In this document: piece by piece, positions 1 to 6,337 of the stretch
Layout: each line of letters begins with the position of its first letter
Position numbering within the stretch: the first letter of the stretch is position 1
Source of the DNA: CAYRIF01 sp964424205
GTDB taxonomy: Bacteria > Bacteroidota > Bacteroidia > Cytophagales > Cyclobacteriaceae
DNA: 6,337 nucleotides
Reading direction: 5' to 3'
NCBI GenBank assembly: GCA_964424205.1
Contig: CAYRIF010000218.1
Location: forward strand, 1 to 6,337
Translations under genes and position numbers: made by a program
Notes under the pieces: model-generated
Databases searched by the model: none
What the model saw: the letters and a program-made list of their open reading frames with translations, nothing else
What the model was told of the DNA's origin: nothing

Positions 1-8
1 ACAAATAC

Positions 9-2879
9 CTATTCGTTATCATTCAGATAATACATATCCTTACCAGGTTTTAACGGCCTGTTAAACCATAGTGGTCTTCGCAGTCCGTCAGGTCCTGGGG
101 CTGGACGTGTCATTTTGAGCCACTCCTTATAATTTTCATGAGACCGTTTTGTATCCACCTGCACATCGCCATAGGCATCATTTGGTCCTGCTTTTTCTAT
201 GCGTACCCGCTGGTGCCAGCAGTGCATGCCGCTGATAGGATCAGGATGAACAGCGTGTGTGATGTTTTGGTGTACACCACCATCAGACCAGAAAATTCTT
301 GCGCTATCTTTATCACCACTTTCAAATGGTACGATGCCTTTTATGGTTTTCATATTCCAAATACCATCCCCATCATTTTTTAAAGAAACAGTGTTGGTTG
401 CCCAACGATTACCCTCTGTGTTCTCTGCAGTTCTCCACCTGCCAATGTGATGTGAACAAGCTACTACACCTGGTTTCATCGCTTCGGTCACCCACACTTT
501 ATCTACAAAATAACCGATGTCCGTATTCATTTTAACAAGGTCTCCAGTTTTGAAACCAAATTTTGCAGCATCAGAGGTATGCATCCATATTGGATTACGA
601 TTGGCAATCTCCGCCATCCACTTTGAATTACCTGATCTTGAGTGAATCAATGTTGGTAACCTGAAGGTAGGCACGAGTACGTACTCTCCTTTTTCTTTGT
701 CTAGGTTGTCATTGTGAATGTGACTCTTAATATACTTAGGTGTCGCATATTCTGGCCATTTCCAGTCTACCATGGTTTGAGAATAAATCTCATTTTTACG
801 GGTAGGCGTCGGGAAGCCAATCACTGCCTTTCCATCAACCATAATACCAATATTATCTCCATTTTTGGAAATGATGCCTGTCTTATCATCGGTCACTGAG
901 CCTTTTAGCTGTTCTTTGGTAAGTTCCTTTTCGTTTTTCTTAAACGAATGACTTTCTACCACATAGGCGCCATACTTTTTCATATAGTTTAACTCCGTCA
1001 GGTTTTCTTTCTGGGCAGTTTCAGTCAAACCTGGCGTATGCTCGAAAATGTACTGGTAATATTCATCAATGGTCATTTTCTCACCTTCTCTATACGGAGA
1101 AAGGAAATGTTTCCGAATGCCAAGGCTACCATCTGGATCCATTCGCCAACTTAATTCAATCCAGAATTCATCCTCTTCCCAAACTTCCCCAGGGTTTACT
1201 TCATAAGTGAATTCTACTTCTTTTCCGTTTCTTCTTGCTGCCTCTCTTAATACTGGTTGCCTAAACGCTACCCAAGTACCGTAATGCGTGGCATAACTAT
1301 TAATGTCATGCCGTTCACTGGCAAGTCCCATCGGCAGTACATAATCTGCATAGTAGGCGGTCTCATTCCAGGTGGGAGTGAGGGCAATATGCATGCCTAC
1401 CATCTCCTCATTTGTCAATGCTTCAATCCATGAAAAACCATCAGGATAAGTCCATACAGGATTAAATACTCTTGTGAAATAGACATCTATTTTACCTCTT
1501 TTCTCCTTCAGAAAATGAGGCAATAAGAAACTCATTTCATGAAATGCCATTGGGTAATCTTTCGGAAAATGCAGTTCATTCCAGAATTTTTGTGCTGGTG
1601 GCTTGTTAGGCAACGTCGGTTTGAATTTATTCCATGAGTTCGGAGAAGTTCCTCCTTTAGTACCTACACTACCAGTAATCACATTCAGGAAATGTAAACA
1701 CCTAGAGACAGCCCATCCACCCAAGTTACCACTGGCCGCACTACGCCAGTTGTGGGTGGCAAATCGCTCTCCTGCTTCGCCAATGAGTTGCGCTATCTCT
1801 CTAATCATTTCGGCTTTCACACCGCTTTCTTTTTCTGCAAACTCAGGCGTAAACTCCGCATATTCTTCAATCAGTTTTTCTATAAAGTTTTCAAAAGTAA
1901 CTTCTAGTCCAGGGTGTAGTTTGGTTAAATAATCATCCCAATTCACCCATTTTTCCATGTATTCACGATTGTAGAGTTCTTTTTCGAGGATAATCTTTAC
2001 CATGGCTAGTAACACTGCCGCTTCAGTTCCTGGATAGGAAGGCATCCAATAATCAGACATACTGGCTGTATTGGAAAGTCGAGGATCCATGGTAGCGAGC
2101 TTGGCTCCTTTCATTTTTCCTTCGATGATTCGCTGTGCATGTGGGTTAAAATAGTGACCACTTTCAAGGTGCGCAGAAATCAATAGTATAAATTTTGCAT
2201 TGGCATGATCAGGTGAGGGTCTGTCGTAACCGTACCAAATATTATAACCAAAACGAGCACCAGAAGAACAGATATTCGTATGGCTATTATGCCCATCAAC
2301 ACCCCATGCTTGGATGACTCGATTGGCATATCCCTCATGTCCTGGGCGACCTACATGGTAGGCAATTTCATTGTGTCTTTTCTCCTTGATTGCTTTCGCC
2401 ATGCGCGCAGAAATTTCATTCAAGGCTTCATCCCAGGAAATTCTTTCCCACTTTCCTTCGCCTCTTTTTCCTACTCTTTTTAGTGGATATAGAATTCTAT
2501 CTGGATCAGTCAATTGATTGATGGTAGCGGGTCCTTTGGCACAATTTCTACCCCTACTCCCAGGGTGGTAGGGATTGCCTTCAAGTTTTTGAACCATTCC
2601 CGTTTCTTTATCTACAAAGGCTGTCAGTCCGCAAGCGCTTTCACAGTTGAAACAGGTGGTAGGGATGATGTTGTACTTCCGTTTCTTTTTCTCTGGCCAC
2701 GCCTTGGCATCATACTCTTCCCAGTCATCCCATTTCTCTGGTGGTGGGAATCGTGTTTGAGATCCTTCTTCAGTTAATCTATCAACGGTTTCGGTATTGT
2801 TAGCATCTTTGTGAAGGTTTGGAATAAGTCCAATCCCCTCTGCTAGTTTTTCTATAAATGATGGTTTTTTATGACCCAT
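9..2879 (-). CDS. Molybdopterin oxidoreductase, catalytic subunit of a CISM (DMSO reductase superfamily) enzyme; SoeA/PsrA-like, substrate unknown
   Basis: This 956-residue protein is a Mo-bisMGD oxidoreductase. Seen: an N-terminal [4Fe-4S] motif with Cys76, Cys79, Cys83 and Cys113; a main Mo-cofactor domain from about 130 to 590, with HTNICSSG around Cys204 as the probable Mo ligand; and a C-terminal dinucleotide-binding domain at about 732-893 (TFRLPTLIHSRSGN, then the FGFKTGDLV type of motif). The first 70 residues are charged and have no twin-Arg or hydrophobic segment, so a cytoplasmic location is inferred. The start is well fixed: an in-frame TAA lies 11 codons upstream (2910-2912) and no other ATG falls between. 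There is no Shine-Dalgarno sequence, only an A-rich leader. It follows the FeS/NrfD gene by 59 bases and should dock on it. Within the family, SoeA-like sulfite dehydrogenase is favoured by the missing export signal and the SulP neighbour; polysulfide, tetrathionate or arsenic oxyanion chemistry cannot be excluded. Family call very sure, substrate uncertain. Confidence 0.96.
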   Translation of the reverse strand: MGHKKPSFIEKLAEGIGLIPNLHKDANNTETVDRLTEEGSQTRFPPPEKWDDWEEYDAKAWPEKKKRKYNIIPTTCFNCESACGLTAFVDKETGMVQKLEGNPYHPGSRGRNCAKGPATINQLTDPDRILYPLKRVGKRGEGKWERISWDEALNEISARMAKAIKEKRHNEIAYHVGRPGHEGYANRVIQAWGVDGHNSHTNICSSGARFGYNIWYGYDRPSPDHANAKFILLISAHLESGHYFNPHAQRIIEGKMKGAKLATMDPRLSNTASMSDYWMPSYPGTEAAVLLAMVKIILEKELYNREYMEKWVNWDDYLTKLHPGLEVTFENFIEKLIEEYAEFTPEFAEKESGVKAEMIREIAQLIGEAGERFATHNWRSAASGNLGGWAVSRCLHFLNVITGSVGTKGGTSPNSWNKFKPTLPNKPPAQKFWNELHFPKDYPMAFHEMSFLLPHFLKEKRGKIDVYFTRVFNPVWTYPDGFSWIEALTNEEMVGMHIALTPTWNETAYYADYVLPMGLASERHDINSYATHYGTWVAFRQPVLREAARRNGKEVEFTYEVNPGEVWEEDEFWIELSWRMDPDGSLGIRKHFLSPYREGEKMTIDEYYQYIFEHTPGLTETAQKENLTELNYMKKYGAYVVESHSFKKNEKELTKEQLKGSVTDDKTGIISKNGDNIGIMVDGKAVIGFPTPTRKNEIYSQTMVDWKWPEYATPKYIKSHIHNDNLDKEKGEYVLVPTFRLPTLIHSRSGNSKWMAEIANRNPIWMHTSDAAKFGFKTGDLVKMNTDIGYFVDKVWVTEAMKPGVVACSHHIGRWRTAENTEGNRWATNTVSLKNDGDGIWNMKTIKGIVPFESGDKDSARIFWSDGGVHQNITHAVHPDPISGMHCWHQRVRIEKAGPNDAYGDVQVDTKRSHENYKEWLKMTRPAPGPDGLRRPLWFNRPLKPGKDMYYLNDNE
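2541..2654 (-). other. [4Fe-4S] cluster motif of the Mo subunit
   Basis: Codons 76-113 of the Mo subunit encode the pattern C-x2-C-x3-C-x29-C (Cys76, 79, 83, 113), the FS0 cluster that lies next to the molybdopterin in CISM enzymes. All four ligands are intact. The conserved NCAKGPA segment follows at 112-118. An intact cluster argues for an electron-transferring enzyme and against a degenerate ActB-like homologue. Confidence 0.9.
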
Positions 2880-2938
2880 GTTTTTATTTTTTATAGTTAA
2901 TCTTATTTCTTAATTGTCTCTATAAGTTAATTTCAGAA
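2880..2938 (-). other. 59-base intergenic leader of the Mo subunit gene
   Basis: This short, very AT-rich gap lies between the stop of the FeS/NrfD gene and the ATG of the Mo subunit gene. Read on the minus strand, it ends in an A-rich tract directly before the start codon and has no GGAGG-like element, which is the usual Bacteroidota initiation context. I see no TAnnTTTG-type Bacteroidota -7 box, so the downstream gene is probably translated from a shared transcript. It also contains the imperfect inverted repeat listed separately. Confidence 0.6.
2897..2930 (-). repeat. Imperfect AT-rich inverted repeat in the gap before the Mo subunit gene
   Basis: On the minus strand TTAACTTAT (2922-2930) is followed, after a 15-base loop, by ATAAGATTAA (2897-2906). 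The arms pair over nine positions with one bulged A. The stem is almost all A-T, so it would be weak. It has no following U-tract of terminator type. It may be a processing or mRNA-stability element, or simply chance in AT-rich DNA. Confidence 0.3.
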
Positions 2939-4531
2939 TTATCTCAGCTGAATTCTTTGTGGTGCTTCTACCCAGATACTTTCTGTGATGTAAATACCTA
3001 TTAATGTAATGACACCTACGATTGCCATCATCATATGACTCGTTTCAGTAAACATTAATAATGCAATCGGTAAAGCATTTCCAAATAGTATAACACCAAT
3101 CCAGAATTTTGTTTTATACCGTCCGTCAGTAATCATATGTGCGGTACGTTTTGCTTCTTCGGTAGGATGTGTCATGGTCAGCTCGAAAAACAGGATGACA
3201 AGACCAAATCCCAACCCTACATACAATACATATTTCAAAAATTCTAACCACTGCATGGTGCTATCGGTAAGCATGGCTACAATGCCGAATATTGCTGCCC
3301 CTGCTATTACTGCATGTACAATCATATGTAGTCCTAGTGAAGGACTTTGCCAGAAATCACGTCCTTTGGCTTGTGCAAATAAGAACGCAGTGTATACGGC
3401 AAGTGCTATAGAAACCCCAGCGAGTAACCATTTTGCAATATTGGCAACAGCATCTAATTCAAAGAAATAGGCAACTCCCATCAGGGTAACCAATCCACCA
3501 AAGGCAGAAATAATGAGTCCTCCTTTTGCCAACCATGAGTTCCATTGTGGTCGCAACATCACATTCAAGAATCGATCTGGTCTATCTAAATCTTTCACTA
3601 ATAATGCACCGGTTGCCATTAAGAAGAACATGGCGATACCCAAACCCCACCAGTGGATATTTTCACCTAAACTACCTATATTAAATAGCCCTGCGAGAAA
3701 AGGGACGATGATTGCCCCCGCCGCAATGGCTTTGGTCAGTACATAGCCAGATACTTCCCATCCCCAAAGAATTCCTTTGTCTGGCGTATCATACACCCTT
3801 TTGGTATTGTTATCTATAAGATCCGTTACCCTGCCATTCGGATATTTTTCTTTTAGTAATGGCGTCAGCACATCTACATTGGTGTTCACCATTTTGGCAG
3901 CTTCTTTGGCAAAATGTCCCACACCCCTTGATTGTGAATTCCACATATACTTATCAGAAGTATCCGTCTCCATCGGGTTGAGTGAAGCTTCGTCACCATC
4001 AATATAAAACACGTTAGGTTTAGTGCCTTTGGCGGCTTTCCTTACCGTTACTTGCTCTCTTGAAAGTAGTTTTGAAATTTCTGTATTTGGATTGGTCATG
4101 TCGCCAGAAATAATGGCTTCTTCTGGACAGACGTTTACACAAGCGGGTTCTAGACCTACATCGATTCTGTGTGCGCAGTAATTACATTTTGCTGCAGTAT
4201 TTGTATCTGGGTCTATGTATAGCGCATCATACGGACAAGCTTGCATGCACGACTTACAGCCAATACAACGGCTGTTGTTAAAATCAACGATGCCATCTTC
4301 TCTGATGAATAGTGCTTCTACAGGACATATCTCTACACATGGAGCATCTGTACAATGGTTACAGCGAAGAACGGAGAACACACGGCGAGAATCAGGAAAT
4401 GTTCCTTTCTCTGTGTACTTTACCCAAGTTCTGTTCACACCAATGGGTACTTCATGCTCTGATTTACAGGCAGTTGTACAGGCATGACAGCCGATACATT
4501 TTCTATTATCTATTACAAATCCGTATTTCAT
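2939..4531 (-). CDS. Fused 4x[4Fe-4S] ferredoxin / NrfD-type quinone-reactive membrane subunit of the CISM enzyme
   Basis: This 530-residue protein combines the electron-transfer and membrane subunits that are usually separate genes (B and C) in Psr/Soe-type enzymes. Seen: sixteen Cys in four groups: 12/15/18/22, 57/60/65/69, 89/92/95/99 and 116/119/131/135. These give four [4Fe-4S] clusters as in DmsB/PsrB-type proteins. A polar linker runs from about 140 to 254. The NrfD region follows with about eight hydrophobic helices, near 258-282, 292-312, 334-356, 363-387, 399-421, 430-452, 474-494 and 498-518. There is no signal peptide, so the FeS domain should sit in the cytoplasm with the Mo subunit. 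Inferred role: move electrons between the Mo site and menaquinone or another quinone. The start is fixed by an in-frame TAA seven codons upstream (4550-4552). It lies 85 bases after SulP and 59 before the Mo gene, probably in one operon. Confidence 0.95.
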   Translation of the reverse strand: MKYGFVIDNRKCIGCHACTTACKSEHEVPIGVNRTWVKYTEKGTFPDSRRVFSVLRCNHCTDAPCVEICPVEALFIREDGIVDFNNSRCIGCKSCMQACPYDALYIDPDTNTAAKCNYCAHRIDVGLEPACVNVCPEEAIISGDMTNPNTEISKLLSREQVTVRKAAKGTKPNVFYIDGDEASLNPMETDTSDKYMWNSQSRGVGHFAKEAAKMVNTNVDVLTPLLKEKYPNGRVTDLIDNNTKRVYDTPDKGILWGWEVSGYVLTKAIAAGAIIVPFLAGLFNIGSLGENIHWWGLGIAMFFLMATGALLVKDLDRPDRFLNVMLRPQWNSWLAKGGLIISAFGGLVTLMGVAYFFELDAVANIAKWLLAGVSIALAVYTAFLFAQAKGRDFWQSPSLGLHMIVHAVIAGAAIFGIVAMLTDSTMQWLEFLKYVLYVGLGFGLVILFFELTMTHPTEEAKRTAHMITDGRYKTKFWIGVILFGNALPIALLMFTETSHMMMAIVGVITLIGIYITESIWVEAPQRIQLR

Positions 4532-4616
4532 TGATAATGTTTTATATAGTTAGTAATAAGTTTTTTTAATCCTCAGTAATTCCTTCTTCATTTTATTTTC
4601 GAAGGACTGGCAGTTT
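4532..4616 (-). other. 85-base intergenic region between the SulP and FeS/NrfD genes
   Basis: This AT-rich spacer has no Shine-Dalgarno element before the FeS/NrfD start and no clear Bacteroidota promoter (no TAnnTTTG box). A run of seven A residues is present on the minus strand about 30 bases before the start codon. A small inverted repeat, TCCTTC/GAAGGA at 4581-4606, lies just after the SulP stop but lacks a following T-tract on the transcribed side, so it is not a convincing terminator. Read-through from SulP into the FeS/NrfD gene is therefore likely. Confidence 0.5.
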
Positions 4617-6337
4617 TTAGTCTCCACATTCATTAAATGCATTGATGGTACAAGTGGCACAAATGTTTTTGTCCAATTTAGCATAAATTTCTGCCACCGC
4701 TTCCCGCTTGTCTTTGTAAAAGTTGTGATGTCCAATTTTTTCATAGAAACCACCTTTTTTTAATACATCTTGCCCTACTAGTTTAAGTCCAGAAAAGTAC
4801 ACCCCACCACCACGATCCTCCCATTTTTTAACTTCATGCATTAGCCATTCTGCCCCTGCCACATCAATAAAGTTGATGCCATTTGCCATAATTAATATAT
4901 ATTTTGTTTCTTCATTGTTGTAAAGGGAAGCAAAATAATGTGCTACTTCTTCAACCGCTCCAAAGTATAGCGAACCGTCAATTCTTACTATTTTCAATTG
5001 AGGACAGGTTTTAACGGGCTCTTCCCTAAGAACATTTCTAAAACGGTTATCTTTATTTAGCCCTAATTCAGCAATATTTGGTTTTGAGGTTCTTTCTAAA
5101 TAAAAGAAAAGAGAAACCAAAATCCCTGATAGCACGGCGTACTCCAATTCTAAAAATAGTGTTCCTAACAATGTAATTACCAGTACAAGCAGCTCTCTTT
5201 TACTGCTTCGGTATATTAATTTGATATGCGCAATGTCTATGAGGTTGTACCCTACAAGTAAGATGATACCTCCCATGGCAGGTCGTGGTAGATAGGAAGC
5301 ATATTTTGCCCCAAAAAGTAGGACCAGCATCAACCCGAGTGCTGCAATAATCGCAGATAATGGTGTTTTGGCCCCAGCTTGGTAATTTACCCCTGATCTG
5401 GTAAAAGATCCTGAGCTTGCATAACAAGAAAAAAAACTTGGAATAATATTTGATAATCCTTGTCCAATGAACTCTTGATTATTATCCAATTGTTGGTGCG
5501 AATGGAGTGCTACCGCCCTTGAAATAGATACGGCCTCTACTAGTCCTAATAATGCTAAAATAATGGCGCCAACAAATAACTCTTGCATCCATTCAATATT
5601 GAAATTAGGCATTTTAAAGGGTGGTAAGTGATTGGGTATCTTCCCCACGGTTTCTATTCCTACCAGTTCTCCGCCTAGCGCTACTGCCAACAATGTACCA
5701 ATTATCATGGCAATGAGCATGTTAAACCTTCCTAATTTTGTGATATACTTTTTTATGAGAAGCGCGGTGATTAAGGTGACCGCTGCAATAGTCAAGGCAT
5801 ATAAATTTGTACTACCGATATTTTCTGAAATATGGGTTACTATTTTTAATATTCCCGAACCTTGCGGTACTTTTATGCCGAAGACGTGCTTTAGCTGCTT
5901 AAAGGCGATCAAAATTCCGGCGCCAGCTGTAAATCCAATCACTACTGAATTGGATACAAAATCTACTAGCTTTCCCATTTTGAGGAGACCCATCAGAAGT
6001 TTAATGACCCCTGCCATAAACGATAGTAAAATGGTCATCTCAATATATGCCTCTAAATTAGTTTCTGGATGATAAAACTTGGTAATCGTAGCAAATACTA
6101 CAATGGAACTAGTGGTGGTTGGGCCAGAAATTAAATGGTAGGAAGATCCCCAAAGTGCGGCAATTATGGGTGCAATCATGGCGATATAAAACCCATACAC
6201 TGGCGGCATTCCTGCAATCATTGCAAATGCAACAGCTTGTGGAATGACAATAACCGTACCTGTGATGCCTGCAATTAAATCATCTTTCCATGATGTTTTG
6301 ATGAGCGGTAACCAATCAAGAAAGGGAAATAGCTTAT
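4617..6337 (-). CDS. SulP-family anion (sulfate-type) transporter with C-terminal STAS domain, 5' end cut by the window edge
   Basis: The frame stays open to the right edge, giving 572 complete visible residues (numbered here from the first complete codon, 6333-6335). The ATG at 6219-6221 (Met39) is internal: before it come the family's N-terminal WLPLIK segment and the TM1 motif IPQAVAFA (31-38), so the true start lies just outside, probably within a few codons. Seen: a polytopic SulP core, including SGPTTTSS at 70-77 and a segment near 286-325 with GSFTRSGVN, the conserved SulP region; then a STAS domain at about 446-553. The STAS loop reads FIDVAGAE, without the usual Ser/Thr after Asp. 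The tail carries Cys559, Cys562 and Cys570. The family moves sulfate, bicarbonate or other anions by H+ or Na+ symport or exchange. Next to a Soe-like enzyme, sulfate or sulfite transport is a reasonable inference, but no sequence feature here proves the substrate. No carbonic anhydrase gene is present to suggest bicarbonate. Confidence 0.94.
   Translation of the reverse strand, partial: KLFPFLDWLPLIKTSWKDDLIAGITGTVIVIPQAVAFAMIAGMPPVYGFYIAMIAPIIAALWGSSYHLISGPTTTSSIVVFATITKFYHPETNLEAYIEMTILLSFMAGVIKLLMGLLKMGKLVDFVSNSVVIGFTAGAGILIAFKQLKHVFGIKVPQGSGILKIVTHISENIGSTNLYALTIAAVTLITALLIKKYITKLGRFNMLIAMIIGTLLAVALGGELVGIETVGKIPNHLPPFKMPNFNIEWMQELFVGAIILALLGLVEAVSISRAVALHSHQQLDNNQEFIGQGLSNIIPSFFSCYASSGSFTRSGVNYQAGAKTPLSAIIAALGLMLVLLFGAKYASYLPRPAMGGIILLVGYNLIDIAHIKLIYRSSKRELLVLVITLLGTLFLELEYAVLSGILVSLFFYLERTSKPNIAELGLNKDNRFRNVLREEPVKTCPQLKIVRIDGSLYFGAVEEVAHYFASLYNNEETKYILIMANGINFIDVAGAEWLMHEVKKWEDRGGGVYFSGLKLVGQDVLKKGGFYEKIGHHNFYKDKREAVAEIYAKLDKNICATCTINAFNECGD

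Noticed and set aside
1603..1932. 109-codon plus-strand reading frame opposite the Mo subunit gene
   Set aside because: It lies wholly within the well-supported molybdopterin oxidoreductase gene on the other strand, and its composition and sequence look like antisense shadow.
9..2879. Possibility that the Mo protein belongs to alternative complex III (ActB)
   Set aside because: ActB is a fusion of a Mo-like domain with the FeS domain and accompanies cytochrome c and ActC-F genes. Here the Mo protein is separate, keeps its FeS Cys and a probable Mo-ligand Cys, and the FeS domain is fused to NrfD instead.
4581..4606. Inverted repeat TCCTTC/GAAGGA after the SulP stop, considered as a terminator
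   Set aside because: The stem is six pairs with a 14-base loop, and on the transcribed (minus) strand no T-tract follows, so intrinsic termination is unlikely.
4550..4753. 67-codon minus-strand reading frame overlapping the end of SulP and running to just before the FeS/NrfD start
   Set aside because: Most of it is an out-of-frame shadow of the SulP STAS tail, and the rest is AT-rich spacer giving a Lys-rich translation. It has no recognisable domain and no initiation signal.
5632..6072. 146-codon plus-strand reading frame opposite SulP
   Set aside because: It is antisense to the conserved SulP membrane core, whose frame is clearly the coding one. Its translation has no recognisable family features.
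6219..6221. ATG considered as the start of the SulP gene
   Set aside because: The frame continues upstream to the window edge with 38 more residues that match the SulP N-terminus (WLPLIK, then the TM1 IPQAVAFA motif), so this Met is internal.

Overview
The window holds three genes, all read from the minus strand (right to left): a SulP-family anion transporter whose first codons lie beyond the right edge, a fused protein joining a four-cluster [4Fe-4S] ferredoxin domain to an NrfD-type membrane anchor, and a large molybdopterin oxidoreductase of the DMSO-reductase (CISM) superfamily. The gaps between them are only 85 and 59 bases, and no convincing promoter or terminator is visible in them, so the three are probably co-transcribed.

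The DNA is AT-rich. The two start codons inside the window are preceded by A-rich leaders with no Shine-Dalgarno sequence, which is typical of Bacteroidota. The protein style fits that phylum too, but the assignment is an inference and no rRNA or marker gene is present to confirm it.

Layout: 4617 to the right edge is SulP (membrane core plus cytoplasmic STAS domain and a Cys-containing tail); 2939-4531 is the FeS/NrfD fusion; 9-2879 is the catalytic Mo subunit. The second and third genes together make a complete CISM-type respiratory enzyme: Mo-bisMGD catalytic subunit with one FeS cluster, then four FeS clusters, then a quinone-reactive membrane domain. No subunit has a Tat or Sec signal peptide, so the catalytic side should face the cytoplasm. 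This is the arrangement of the cytoplasmic sulfite dehydrogenase SoeABC, not that of periplasmic polysulfide, thiosulfate or tetrathionate reductases. With a SulP transporter next door, the most economical hypothesis is a sulfite-oxidising (or other sulfur oxyanion) module in which SulP moves sulfate or sulfite and the enzyme passes electrons to the quinone pool. The substrate is not proven by the sequence; SulP proteins can also carry bicarbonate or other anions.

The points most worth following up are the reorganised cassette (SulP, fused B-C subunit, then A), the absence of an export signal, a roughly 115-residue soluble linker between the FeS and NrfD domains, and the STAS domain that lacks the usual phospho-acceptor Ser/Thr but carries a three-cysteine tail. 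I found no RNA genes, CRISPR arrays, insertion sequences or phage genes.
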